Source of the DNA: Variovorax sp.
GTDB taxonomy: Bacteria; Pseudomonadota; Gammaproteobacteria; Burkholderiales; Burkholderiaceae_C
Assembly (NCBI GenBank): GCA_025352265.1
Contig: JANXTS010000019.1
Location: 1 to 64,000, forward strand
Length of the DNA: 64,000 nt
Direction of reading: 5' to 3'
Shown: piece after piece, positions 51,760-60,653 of the stretch
Layout: every line of letters starts with the position of its first letter
Numbering within the stretch: position 1 is the first letter of the stretch
Notes under the pieces: generated by a model
Databases searched by the model: none
What the model was told of the DNA's origin: nothing
Seen by the model: only the letters and a program-made list of their open reading frames with translations
Position numbers and translations under genes: made by a program

Positions 51760-52274
51760 TGCCCGCGCTCACGACGGTCACACCCAGGACGGGCGGAATG
51801 TCAGCAGGTGCTGCACCGTCTTACACCTATGAGACAACGTCTCCCGTGAAGAAAATCGCGCTGCTCGATCCTCATGGCAGCACGCGCGCACGAACCTGGA
51901 AAATCCTCAAGGAGCTTCGGCTATTCGCCATGCCTTTCGATCGGACGAGCGACCTGTTGTCCGCTTATGTTTCGGGCCAGCATTTCAGTATGTTGGTGGT
52001 GAGCTTCAGCGGCGCGACGACAGGCGCTCGGGACGAGCTCGATTTGCTGTGCCGACTTGCAGGTACAAAAACGCCGATTGCTCTGCTCATGCAGCCTACC
52101 CAAGTCGAGCTGGCAACACATGTGATGGGCAGCGAGCGCAACGACTTTGTGCTGCTGCCCGCAAGCGACGACGAACTTCGGCAACGGTTGTCGCGGCTGC
52201 ATACGATGTGGGGCACTACGCCGGCGGACTGGCATCAGAACGATTCCATGCCGCAAATGACGCGACGGATCTGA
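51759..52274 (+). CDS. degenerate receiver-like protein (pseudo-receiver)
   Basis: 171 residues. The receiver pattern is traceable: strand 1 KKIALLDPH (31-39), strand 3 FSMLVVSFSG (76-85), strand 4 TPIALLMQP (105-113), strand 5 DFVLLPAS (129-136). The phospho-acceptor Asp is replaced by Ser82 and the conserved Lys by Leu133, so it should not be phosphorylated. ATG 51759 overlaps the stop of the ESPR-like frame; the frame is also open back to 51558, but that longer start has no ribosome site. The stop precedes the response regulator start by one base. It is probably a regulatory partner of that protein. Confidence 0.65.
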   Translation: MPALTTVTPRTGGMSAGAAPSYTYETTSPVKKIALLDPHGSTRARTWKILKELRLFAMPFDRTSDLLSAYVSGQHFSMLVVSFSGATTGARDELDLLCRLAGTKTPIALLMQPTQVELATHVMGSERNDFVLLPASDDELRQRLSRLHTMWGTTPADWHQNDSMPQMTRRI

Positions 52275-52275
52275 A

Positions 52276-53016
52276 GTGCAAGATGTGCGATTGAACCCTT
52301 CACCGGGCGTTCACGCCCGAGCACGCTTGCGCGTGGCCCTTCTCGAAGACTCGATCGACGAAGCAGATACGGTCCAGGAGCTACTGCGCCGCAACGCGCA
52401 CGACGTTGTTCATCTCGCCAATGGCGACGCGTTCTACGAGATGCTGCAGCGAGACAGTTTCGACCTGCTGATGCTCGACTGGAAGGTGCCGGGGCTTTCA
52501 GGTTACGAAGTACTGCGTCGGGTCAGAGTCGACATGGGCTCCAACGTACCGGTGCTCATGTTGACGACACGTGCCGGCGAATTCGAAGTGGTGCAAGCGC
52601 TTAACGGCGGCGCCGACGATTACCTCGTCAAGCCGTGTCGCCCTTTCGAACTGCTGGCGCGTATCAACGTGTTGATGCGGCGTTCGACGGTACCGACCCC
52701 CTCGCAAAGCGTCGAGCAAATCGAAGGCCTGAACTTCGATGCGGCGCAGCGGGTCGTGACCCGTGACGGTGTCGCAGTCAAGCTCACCCACAAGGAGTTC
52801 GAAGTCGCGCGATTGCTGTTTAAGCACTTCGGCAGTCCGCTGTCGCGAGAGCATATGAATCAAGCAATATGGAATGGCGACGCCATCGCACGCAGCATCG
52901 ATACCCACGTATCGCGAGTCCGCACCCAACTCGGGTTGACCGGCGAAAACGGCTTTCAGTTGCAGGCGGTCTATGGCTTCGGCTACCGGTTGGAGCGCTT
53001 GAGCGTGGAGAGCTGA
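52276..53016 (+). CDS. OmpR/PhoB-family response regulator
   Basis: 246 residues. Receiver domain with acid pocket Glu24-Asp25, phospho-acceptor Asp68 (LLMLDWKVPGLSG), switch Thr97 and Lys119 (DDYLVKP), all intact. The winged-helix output domain is at about 145-240 (GVAVKLTHKEFEVARLLFKH, DTHVSRVRTQLGL, YGFGYRLERL). GTG 52276 begins one base after the pseudo-receiver stop. No histidine kinase is encoded nearby. The pairing with a degenerate receiver in one operon is unusual. Confidence 0.93.
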   Translation: MQDVRLNPSPGVHARARLRVALLEDSIDEADTVQELLRRNAHDVVHLANGDAFYEMLQRDSFDLLMLDWKVPGLSGYEVLRRVRVDMGSNVPVLMLTTRAGEFEVVQALNGGADDYLVKPCRPFELLARINVLMRRSTVPTPSQSVEQIEGLNFDAAQRVVTRDGVAVKLTHKEFEVARLLFKHFGSPLSREHMNQAIWNGDAIARSIDTHVSRVRTQLGLTGENGFQLQAVYGFGYRLERLSVES

Positions 53017-53170
53017 CCGGTCGCGAGGCATACCGCCCAGATGGGCAACCGGCTCCGCCCGATGGTTCGGTCACGGTACCACCGCCGGCTCGCGTTCGAC
53101 GCGAAACCGCCACCGGACGACATCCCCATCGTGACGGTCGACGACCGTAGTCGTACAACCGCAAGCGCCC

Positions 53171-53902
53171 TTAGCGCCGCAAGCGCGTGAACAGTTCGAA
53201 CTCCCAGTTGCGCATGCCCAGCAGCAGCGTGTAGCCCTCGCGGTCTTTAGGCGAAAGTTTCTGGTCGGTCTGGTGCTGTTGTGCGAAGTCTTGCGCTACG
53301 CGCTGCAGTCGTTCGAGGAATGCGGGCGCCAATGACTTGCTGATCGATCCGTGCACCAGCAGCAGGCCTTCGGCCGGCCCGTCGAAGCCGCCGCGGTAGT
53401 AGTCGAGCACTACGTTCTCGCGAAAAAACTCCATCACCGGTCCGTGCGGCCGCCAGCGAAAGGTCTTGGCGAGCTTCAGGCGATACCGGTTGAGCGGACG
53501 TAACTCGATGATGCCGATGCGGTCCAGCTGCGCCAGGCAGCCTATGCACTCCGCCTCGCTTATGCGATACCCGGTGACGATCTGCTCTAGCGTCCACTGG
53601 CTCAGCACGCTGATGGCGACCAGCAACAGCTTCTTGTCGCGCACCACGGCTTTTTCCTGCTCATGCGTCAGCTCTTTCAGCAGCGGCTGCGCATCGGCCA
53701 CGCGGCGGGCCAGCTCGGCGAAATCCATCTTGAGTGCGCGGCAGATCGCGTCGACGCGCGACAGCGGCATGTTGCCCTTGGCCAGCATGCGCTTGACACT
53801 GGATTCCGCCATGTCGAGCGCGCGCGCCAGATCTGCGTAGGTCATGCGGGCGTTCTTGAGCTCGTGCTTGAGGGCGAGGACGAGGTCGACGGTGGTGCTC
53901 AT
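53171..53902 (-). CDS. XRE-family (Cro/CI-type HTH) transcriptional regulator
   Basis: 243 residues. The helix-turn-helix at residues 20-62 (MTYADLARALDMAESSVKRML and MPLSRVDAICRALKMDFAEL) is XRE type. The remaining 170 residues contain a predicted second winged-helix-like region (LSQWTLEQIVTGYRISEAEC and IGIIELRPLNRYRLKL) and a C-terminal helical part. Ligand and targets unknown. Convergent with the response regulator gene across 154 bases. Confidence 0.82.
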   Translation of the reverse strand: MSTTVDLVLALKHELKNARMTYADLARALDMAESSVKRMLAKGNMPLSRVDAICRALKMDFAELARRVADAQPLLKELTHEQEKAVVRDKKLLLVAISVLSQWTLEQIVTGYRISEAECIGCLAQLDRIGIIELRPLNRYRLKLAKTFRWRPHGPVMEFFRENVVLDYYRGGFDGPAEGLLLVHGSISKSLAPAFLERLQRVAQDFAQQHQTDQKLSPKDREGYTLLLGMRNWEFELFTRLRR

Positions 53903-54049
53903 TAGGTTGCTAGTTGATTCGGTGGCGGGTATTAAAAATTGGTACCGATGGGCCTGCGTTAGAGCCCCGTATCGATTTTCGATGCTCGTGACGCGGTTGA
54001 CAACCTAAATTCCGGCTGACCCCGAACCACCCACCCGCGGAGACCCGTC

Positions 54050-54937
54050 ATGCACCTGCCAGCCTTGTCAACCCTGTCATTGCCCGTATCGACCCGCCGA
54101 GAGCATGTGATGCTCTCGGCATTCGCGCTACTGGCGCTTTTCGCCGCGGCGTGCCCCGCTTTTACCGGCCCCGAGGCGGTGTCGGTTTTTGCAGACGATC
54201 GCGGCTGGCACAGCCTGCCGAACGCGATGGACGTGTTGAGCAATCTTCCGTTTCTGGTGATCGGCGTCCTGGGGCTGCACCGGCTACGCCGGCTCGATCG
54301 GCCAGAGCTTGCCGCCGCGCCAATAGTCGGGTTGGCCGACGAACCGGTCAGCGTTGCTTTGAACCAACGCTTGGGCAACAGCCTCGACTGCGCCTGGCTC
54401 TTCTTCGCTGGGCTCATTGCGTGCGCTGCGGGATCGGTCTTCTATCACCTCCAGCCCGACCTGTTGCGGCTTGCAGCCGACCGCGCTGGCATGGCGATCG
54501 CCTTCGCCGGACTTATCGGCTTTGCCGCCTGCGACCGGGTCAGCCAGCGTGCTGGATGGGCCGCAGCCTGGCTGACGTTGGCCGGCGGCTTGCTTGCGGT
54601 TGCGGTGTGGTTCGAGACCGGCAACGTTGCGCCATGGGCCACGGTGCAGTTCGGTGGCATGGCGCTGGTGCTCCTCCTGGCGTTGACCAAGCCCTCGCCA
54701 GAAGGCGCCGGGGCAGTTGACCTGAAGCTGGGTTGGGTGATCTTCTTCTACGCGCTTGCCAAGCTGTTCGAACTGTCGGACCACGCGGTCTACGAAGCCA
54801 CCCACCACATCGTGTCGGGCCATAGCGTGAAGCACCTCACGGCAGCACTGGCCGGCTTGCCCGTGCTGCAAGCGTTGCAGACGGTCGGGTGGCAGACCCT
54901 GCGGCACAATCCGGTCGCGGCTGCGATCACGGCCTAA
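54050..54937 (+). CDS. membrane protein of the alkaline ceramidase-like (CREST) superfamily
   Basis: 295 residues, about seven transmembrane helices. WHSLPNAMDVLSNLPFLVIG, then the SVFYHLQPDLLRLAADRAGMA segment and the later SGHSVKHLTAALAGLPV give the Ser/His/Asp/His pattern of CREST-type membrane hydrolases (ceramidases, Per1, adiponectin receptors). A lipid amidase or ester hydrolase role is likely, but the substrate is unknown. First of three lipid-related genes with gaps of about 20 bases. Confidence 0.7.
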   Translation: MHLPALSTLSLPVSTRREHVMLSAFALLALFAAACPAFTGPEAVSVFADDRGWHSLPNAMDVLSNLPFLVIGVLGLHRLRRLDRPELAAAPIVGLADEPVSVALNQRLGNSLDCAWLFFAGLIACAAGSVFYHLQPDLLRLAADRAGMAIAFAGLIGFAACDRVSQRAGWAAAWLTLAGGLLAVAVWFETGNVAPWATVQFGGMALVLLLALTKPSPEGAGAVDLKLGWVIFFYALAKLFELSDHAVYEATHHIVSGHSVKHLTAALAGLPVLQALQTVGWQTLRHNPVAAAITA

Positions 54938-54960
54938 GGAGCCCGCAAGGGACACATCGA

Positions 54961-56925
54961 ATGACCACACCCGCTGCAGCCGTGCCGGCTTCACCAGCTT
55001 TGCAAACGCCCGATGCCAACGCGCACACCAACCAGTTCGCGCTGCTGAAGCAGCGCCGTTTTGCACCTTTCTTCTGGACGCAGTTCGCCGGAGCGGCCAA
55101 CGACAACCTCTTCAAGTTCGCCTTCACCGTGATGGTGACCTACCAGTTGCAACTGAGCTGGATGCCGCCAGCCATGGCGGGCCTGGCGATAGGGGCCTTG
55201 TTCATCCTGCCGTTCCTGTTGTTCTCCGCCACGTCGGGCCAACTCACTGACAAGTTCGACAAGACGAAGATGATCCGCTTCGTCAAAAATCTCGAAATCG
55301 TGATCATGCTGATCGCGGCGTGGGGCTTCATGAGCGCCAATGCGGTCGTGCTGCTGGGCTGCGTGTTTTTGATGGGACTGCACTCGACGCTGTTCGGCCC
55401 AGTCAAGTTCGCGTATCTGCCGCAAGTGCTCGACGCGCGCGAGCTTACTGGCGGCAACGGGATGGTCGAGATGGGCACTTTCGTTGCCATCCTGCTGGGC
55501 CAGGTCGCAGGCGGCTTGTTGGTCGCCGTGCCGCAGATTGGCCACGCCTCGGTGGCGGTCGCGTGCGTGCTGCTGGCGCTGGTCGGGCGCGGCGTGGCAC
55601 AGGCGATTCCGCGTGCACCGGCGACCGACCCCGACCTCGTCATCAACTGGAATCCGTTCAGCGAAACCTGGCGCAACCTGAAGCTGGCGCACGGCAACGT
55701 CGTCGTTTTCAGGTCGCTGCTCGGCATCTCGTGGATGTGGTTCTTCGGTGCGGTATTTCTGAGTCAGTTCCCGAGTTTCGCCAAGGAAGTGCTGCACGGC
55801 GACGAGCAGGTGGCTTCGCTGCTGCTGGTGGTGTTTTCGATCGGCATCGGCGTCGGTTCGCTGCTGTGTGAAACGCTGAGCCGGCGTCAGGTCGAAATCG
55901 GTTTGGTGCCGTTGGGCGCGATCGGCATGAGCGTGTTTGCGATCGACTTGTACTTCGCGTCGCGCGCCTTGCCGGCACTGGCCGAGATGGGCCTCGGCGA
56001 CTTCATTGGCCGGCCGGCGCACTGGCGAGTGATGGCCGACCTTGGGCTGCTCTCGCTGTTCGCGGGGCTTTACAGCGTGCCGATGTATGCGCTCATTCAG
56101 TTGCGCAGCCAGCCGACACATCGCGCGCGCATCATCGCGGCCAACAACATCCTCAACGCGCTCTTCATGATTGCGAGTTCGGTCATTGCGGGCGCATTGC
56201 TCGGCGCCGGCTTCACTATTCCGCAGATCTTCTTGTTTACCGGCATCGCCAATGCCGTCGTCGCTTTCTACATCTTCATGCTGGTGCCGGAATACCTGCT
56301 GCGCTTTATCTCGTGGGTGCTGTCGCGCTTCATCTATCGGTTCAATGTGCGCGGCGAAGAGAACATCCCGACCGAGGGCGCGGCCATCCTCGTTTGCAAC
56401 CATGTGAGCTTCATCGACGCGGTGCTGCTGATGGCTGCCAGCCCACGTCCGATCCGCTTCATCATGGACCACCAGATATTCAAGGTGCCCGTGCTGGGCT
56501 GGCTCTTCAAGTTGGCCAAGGCGATCCCGATCGCGCCTCACAAAGAAGACTCGGTGGCATACGAAGCCGCTTTCGCGCAGGCAGCCGACGTGCTGCGCGA
56601 AGGCGACCTGCTGGCCATCTTTCCGGAAGGCGCGCTCACCCGCGATGGCGAACTGCAGCCCTTCAAGGGCGGCATCATGAAGATTGTCGACATTGCGCGC
56701 GGCGAGGGCATGGAAGTTCCAGTGGTGCCGATGGCGCTGACCAATCTGTGGGGCTCGTATTTCAGCCGCTTCGAGAAGCGCGGGGACAAGAACGTGGCGA
56801 TGGTCAAGCCGTTCCGGCGTGGCCTCTTCAATAGTGTCGGCCTGAATGTCGGTAGCGTCGCGGCGCCGGCCGACGTGCAACCCGAACTGCTGCAGCAGCG
56901 CATCCGCGCGCTGTTGACTGCATGA
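54961..56925 (+). CDS. LplT-like MFS transporter fused to PlsC-type acyltransferase
   Basis: 654 residues. The MFS domain (about 1-430; FAGAANDNLFKFAFTVMV at the first helix, as in lysophospholipid transporter LplT) precedes a 1-acyl-glycerophosphate acyltransferase domain (about 440-654) with NHVSFIDA (HxxxxD) and IFPEGALTRDGE. This matches the transporter-acyltransferase pairing of lysophospholipid recycling (Aas/LplT) and predicts import and re-acylation of lysophospholipids. The AMP-ligase part of Aas is absent. ATG 54961 starts 23 bases after the ceramidase-like gene. Confidence 0.9.
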   Translation: MTTPAAAVPASPALQTPDANAHTNQFALLKQRRFAPFFWTQFAGAANDNLFKFAFTVMVTYQLQLSWMPPAMAGLAIGALFILPFLLFSATSGQLTDKFDKTKMIRFVKNLEIVIMLIAAWGFMSANAVVLLGCVFLMGLHSTLFGPVKFAYLPQVLDARELTGGNGMVEMGTFVAILLGQVAGGLLVAVPQIGHASVAVACVLLALVGRGVAQAIPRAPATDPDLVINWNPFSETWRNLKLAHGNVVVFRSLLGISWMWFFGAVFLSQFPSFAKEVLHGDEQVASLLLVVFSIGIGVGSLLCETLSRRQVEIGLVPLGAIGMSVFAIDLYFASRALPALAEMGLGDFIGRPAHWRVMADLGLLSLFAGLYSVPMYALIQLRSQPTHRARIIAANNILNALFMIASSVIAGALLGAGFTIPQIFLFTGIANAVVAFYIFMLVPEYLLRFISWVLSRFIYRFNVRGEENIPTEGAAILVCNHVSFIDAVLLMAASPRPIRFIMDHQIFKVPVLGWLFKLAKAIPIAPHKEDSVAYEAAFAQAADVLREGDLLAIFPEGALTRDGELQPFKGGIMKIVDIARGEGMEVPVVPMALTNLWGSYFSRFEKRGDKNVAMVKPFRRGLFNSVGLNVGSVAAPADVQPELLQQRIRALLTA

Positions 56926-56944
56926 AGATGCCACGGAGCACTTT

Positions 56945-57559
56945 CTGAGCTGGCATCTTCTTACCCTTTTGGGCGACAGCGGTCTGCTTCTGCCCTGCGC
57001 CGCGCTGATCGCGATCTGGCTCGGCGTCGCACCCCGCACTCGAAACGGCGCGATGCGCTGGGTCATCATCTTCGGACTCGGCAGCAGCATCGTGCTTGCG
57101 TCCAAGCTGGCGTTTCTCGGTTGGGGTATTGGAAGTGCGCGGCTCGACTTCACCGGCGTCAGCGGGCACACCATGCTTGCGACGAGTATCTGGCCCGTTG
57201 CGTTCTGGCTGATGGCCTCGCGCTGGGGCCATGCACCGCGCGTCGCGTTTGCCATCACGGGCTGGATGCTCGCTTTCCTCATCGGTATCTCTCGGCTGGT
57301 GCTCGAGGCCCATTCCATCTCCGAGGTGCTTGCGGGCTACGTGATGGGAGGCATCGTCAGCGTCACCTTCCTGGCGATTCAGCACAACCGGCCGCATCCC
57401 AAGCTGCGCTGGCCTTGGATTGCCGTGAGCTTGGTGCTGCCGCTGGTTTTCGTGCCGATCGGCGCCCCCGCGCCGACGCAAGACCTCATCGAGCGGATCG
57501 CGGTGCGTGTCGCTCACATCGAACGCCCGTTCACGCGTGACGATCTGCACCGGCGCTGA
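56945..57559 (+). CDS. PAP2-family phosphatase
   Basis: About 204 residues with six transmembrane segments. The PAP2 motif SGHTMLATSIWP is present. The third motif reads SRLVLEAHSISEVLAG, with Glu where Asp is usual. Motif 1 (KxxxxxxRP) is weak. The start is uncertain: CTG 56945 has CGGAG 7 bases upstream and gives the conserved WHLLTLLGDSGLLLP opening; TTG 56969 would truncate it. No in-frame ATG exists after the stop at 56915. Probably a lipid phosphatase or undecaprenyl-pyrophosphate phosphatase. Confidence 0.75.
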   Translation: MSWHLLTLLGDSGLLLPCAALIAIWLGVAPRTRNGAMRWVIIFGLGSSIVLASKLAFLGWGIGSARLDFTGVSGHTMLATSIWPVAFWLMASRWGHAPRVAFAITGWMLAFLIGISRLVLEAHSISEVLAGYVMGGIVSVTFLAIQHNRPHPKLRWPWIAVSLVLPLVFVPIGAPAPTQDLIERIAVRVAHIERPFTRDDLHRR

Positions 57560-57791
57560 GCCGCTGTTCGCCCGCGGTATCTCTTGGAGATACTGCAAGA
57601 CCAGTGCGCCGCCACCGGTGCATGAACATGGCCCCTTCGAGCGGTGTGCGACCCATCATCCGCACACCTTCACTACGCCGCGAGGCACTTCATCGTCATG
57701 AACCGCTCCATCGCAACTCTCGTGACCGCCGTTGACACAACGTCATCATCAGTGCCATCGGCCGTGCGCTGCTGCACAACGGGACGTTGAC

Positions 57792-58052
57792 GTGATTCGC
57801 CGCATCACCAACTTCGGGTCCTATGAGACCGAGCGGGGCGTCAAGGTGCCCCGCTGGCGGCGCGTATCGTGGGCAGCGCTGCGCATCGCGCTGCTGGCGT
57901 TGGCTGTCTCCCTGGCAGGACTCTTTTTGTTCCCGTCCGGGCCGGCCCACGCAGGCCGTCCATGCGAGACGCATGAGCCGACAACGCACAAACTCGATTT
58001 GAAGACCCCGCTGGAAGGTCTCGCCATCGTCCTCAAACTGGAAACGCAATGA
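57792..58052 (+). CDS. small membrane-anchored/exported protein of unknown function
   Basis: 86 residues, GTG start. A basic N-terminus (IRRITNFGSYETERG), one hydrophobic helix (ALRIALLALAVSLAGLFLF), a PAHA cleavage-like site, then 30 polar residues with one Cys. The stop overlaps the ATG of the following zinc-ribbon gene (ATGA), so translation is coupled. No family recognised. Confidence 0.55.
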   Translation: MIRRITNFGSYETERGVKVPRWRRVSWAALRIALLALAVSLAGLFLFPSGPAHAGRPCETHEPTTHKLDLKTPLEGLAIVLKLETQ

Positions 58053-59152
58053 GCAAATCCTTACGGCTTTCTGAAAAATGGTTTCGCCGCGGCCTGTGGC
58101 TGGTATCGGTGGTGTTCGCCGGATTCCTCATCGGACTCGGCAGTACGCTGGTCGGCGACTTACCGCAGGTCGAGCGAGTGCGCCAGATGGACGACTTCAT
58201 CGACCATGCCGCGGCCGATCCGTTGCGGGCCACCGTCAAGGCTTCCGAGTTGGCAGAACAGAAGTCATCGCAAGAGCTTGAACAAGCCGAGCTTCAGCTC
58301 AACGTGGCCCAGCAAGCCAGCCGCAATGCGCGCGAGACTTTAGGCAACTGGATTGCCACGCGACGCGCCACTGCGCTGCCGGATCAGGATGCCGAGCTGA
58401 TCTCGCGCACCAAGGCGCTCGACGTCTTCAAGGCCGCCGAAGACAAGGCCGAGCTTCGCCTGAGCGCGCAGCGGCAGATCGCGCTTGACGCGCGGCAGGC
58501 ACAGGAGCGCGCGCAGGAACAACTCGGCGTGCTCGAGCACGATGCCAATATCAAGCTCGAAGCCGAATATCGGCGCATCGAACTGCGGGTGTTCGGCTAT
58601 CGGTTGGCGCTGACCTTGCCGTTGCTCGCCATCGCCGGCTGGCTCTTCGTGAAGAAGCGCAAGGGCATCTACTGGCCATTCGTCTGGGGCTTTATCTACT
58701 TCGCGCTCTTCGCATTCTTCGTTGAACTGGTGCCCTATCTACCAAGCTATGGTGGCTATGTTCGCTACATCGTGGGGATCGTGATCACGGTGCTGGTCGG
58801 ACGCTACGCGATCATCGGGCTCAACCGTTACCTAGCGAAGCAAAAACTGGCCGAGCAGCAACCCGACCAAGTGCGGCGTGAAGAGCTGAGCTACGACGTG
58901 GCGCTTGCGCGCCTCGCGAAAAGCGTGTGCCCCGGCTGCGAGCGGCCGGTCGATCTGAAAAGCACCGACATCGATTTTTGCCCGCATTGCGGCATCGGCT
59001 TGTATGACCACTGCGGGCGTTGTACGGCGCGCAAGAGCGCTTTTTCCAAGTTCTGCCATGCCTGCGGTACGTCGGCTGCCGCTTCGACTGTCATCCCCCC
59101 GGCCGACCAGATTGCGGCCGGTCTGCTGACAGGCCCCGTACCTGCGCTGTAA
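58049..59152 (+). CDS. membrane protein with coiled coil and C-terminal zinc ribbons
   Basis: 367 residues. N-terminal transmembrane helix (about 15-37), long coiled coil (about 55-170, rich in Glu/Gln/Ala), three further transmembrane helices (about 185-265), then a cytoplasmic or peripheral tail with CPGC, CPHC, CGRC and CHAC (about 288-350), two zinc-ribbon-like knuckles. Function unknown. Coupled by ATGA to the preceding small exported protein, so the two probably act together. Confidence 0.7.
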   Translation: MSKSLRLSEKWFRRGLWLVSVVFAGFLIGLGSTLVGDLPQVERVRQMDDFIDHAAADPLRATVKASELAEQKSSQELEQAELQLNVAQQASRNARETLGNWIATRRATALPDQDAELISRTKALDVFKAAEDKAELRLSAQRQIALDARQAQERAQEQLGVLEHDANIKLEAEYRRIELRVFGYRLALTLPLLAIAGWLFVKKRKGIYWPFVWGFIYFALFAFFVELVPYLPSYGGYVRYIVGIVITVLVGRYAIIGLNRYLAKQKLAEQQPDQVRREELSYDVALARLAKSVCPGCERPVDLKSTDIDFCPHCGIGLYDHCGRCTARKSAFSKFCHACGTSAAASTVIPPADQIAAGLLTGPVPAL

Positions 59153-59275
59153 CGGGGTCGTCCCCGGCCCGTGATACAAAGCGCTGCTGCCTTGCAGCCA
59201 CCGAAGGGTGCTGCGGCAGCAGGTTCGGGGAGGGCCCGATTCAACAACCATCTTCACCTCATACGGAGCAGCTAC

Positions 59276-59662
59276 ATGAGCATATTCGGCAGCATTCTTT
59301 CCAAGATTTTCCCTTCGGCCCACGCCGCTGACGCCGCGGCGCCGGAAGCCACGCCAGCACCTGTGGCTGCCGATGCTCCGGCTGCGGCTGCACCGCCGTC
59401 GGCGATTCCGCTGGGCGACGTGGCCGCTGTGCTCGACGCCATGCCGGGAGCCAAGAGCCTGAATTGGCGCACATCGATCGTTGACCTGATGAAGCTGCTT
59501 GGGCTCGACAGCAGCATCGACGAGCGCAAAAAGCTCGCCGCCGAACTGAGCTACGGCGAAGACACAAGCGACAGCGCCAAGATGAATATCTGGCTGCACC
59601 GCCAGGTCATGACCAAGCTTGCGGCCAACGGCGGCACCGTGCCGGCCGAGTTGCGCGACTGA
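59276..59662 (+). CDS. DUF3597 family protein
   Basis: 128 residues. MSIFGSILSKIF, a 30-residue Ala/Pro linker and the DUF3597 core VAAVLDAMPGAKSLNWRTSI with VDLMKLLGLDSSIDERKKLA then DSAKMNIWLHRQVMTKLAANGG. A LysM-like or small periplasmic role has been suggested for the family, but it is unproven. ATG 59276; followed by an intrinsic terminator. Confidence 0.82.
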   Translation: MSIFGSILSKIFPSAHAADAAAPEATPAPVAADAPAAAAPPSAIPLGDVAAVLDAMPGAKSLNWRTSIVDLMKLLGLDSSIDERKKLAAELSYGEDTSDSAKMNIWLHRQVMTKLAANGGTVPAELRD

Positions 59663-59681
59663 TCTGCTTCCTGTGAACGAC

Positions 59682-59709
59682 AAAAAAGCCCGGCGTGCCG
59701 GGCTTTTTT
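59682..59709. terminator. bidirectional Rho-independent terminator
   Basis: A run of A, then GCCCGGC, loop GTG, CCGGGC and a run of T. It lies between the convergent DUF3597 and SDR genes and can stop transcription from both sides. Confidence 0.88.
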
Positions 59710-59765
59710 GTTTGACGCGGTGACTGCTCGATCGTGCGATTCAGTGCATTCCGTCGAGCGCGCGA

Positions 59766-60566
59766 TCAGGTCCAGCCCGCGTCCACCACGTAGTCCTGCG
59801 CAGTGCACATCTTCGAGTCGTCCGCCGCCAGAAAGAGGGCCATGCTGGCGATGTCCTCCGCCATGACCCGGCCCGGCAGACACTGCGCTGCGTCGATCTC
59901 CGCTGCTGACTCGGGCTTGACCCACAGCCGCAATTGCCGCTCTGTCATGACCCAACCCGGCACGATCGAATTAACGCGGATGTTCTGCTTGCCCAGGTCG
60001 CGCGCCAGCGACCGTGTGAGTCCGCGTGCCGCCGCCTTGCATGCCTGATACACCGGATAGCCGGCACCCTTGATCATCCAGCTGATCGAGCCGAAGTTGA
60101 TGATCGATCCACCGCCGAGCGAGCGCATGTCGCCGGCCACCGCTTGCGCTGCGAAGAACTGGTGCTTGAAGTTGACCGCGACCAGTCGGTCGAAGTCTTC
60201 GCTGGTGACGTCGGCCATGTCGTGGCGCCGGTCGTTCGCCGCGTTGTTGACCAATACGCTGATCGGACCGAACCGTTTGCGCACAGCGTCGACGGCGCCG
60301 TGGAGAGCGGCCACTTCGGTGACGTCGCATGTCAAAAAGAGCGGTGCATTGCGGCCTGTCAATCGGGCTGCCAATGCGACGCCTGCAGATGCATCCAGGT
60401 CGCAAAAGCCGACCCGTGCGCCCTGCGCATGAAACGCAATGACCAGTGCTTCGCCGATGCCGGTCGCACCGCCGGAGATGAATACGACGCGGTCTTCTAG
60501 CGAGGGGTAGCGCGCAGAAGGCGAAGACACGAGAAAAGCAGCCGAAGGCGTGGTGGAGGTTGTCAT
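59766..60566 (-). CDS. short-chain dehydrogenase/reductase (SDR)
   Basis: 266 residues. Cofactor fold VVFISGGATGIGEALVIAFH, then NNAAND, the catalytic Ser in FGSISWM and YPVYQACKA (Tyr-x-x-x-Lys), then VNSIVPGWVMT. Classical SDR with NAD(P); the TGxxxGIG motif is GGATGIG. The substrate is unknown, possibly a sugar or polyol given the divergent aldose epimerase. GAGGA precedes ATG 60566. Confidence 0.88.
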   Translation of the reverse strand: MTTSTTPSAAFLVSSPSARYPSLEDRVVFISGGATGIGEALVIAFHAQGARVGFCDLDASAGVALAARLTGRNAPLFLTCDVTEVAALHGAVDAVRKRFGPISVLVNNAANDRRHDMADVTSEDFDRLVAVNFKHQFFAAQAVAGDMRSLGGGSIINFGSISWMIKGAGYPVYQACKAAARGLTRSLARDLGKQNIRVNSIVPGWVMTERQLRLWVKPESAAEIDAAQCLPGRVMAEDIASMALFLAADDSKMCTAQDYVVDAGWT

Positions 60567-60653
60567 GTTGCAATTTTCCTCAGTCGTGCGCCCGTCCGCT
60601 ACCCGTGTGAACGAGAATGCCGCCATCGTGGCGACTTCGCCCGCAGGACCCGC

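Noticed and set aside
57698..57790. 30-codon open frame (MNRSIATLVTAVD...) before the small exported protein
   Set aside because: Too short and without a ribosome site or recognised family. A different frame of the second half looks equally coding-like, so no call was made.
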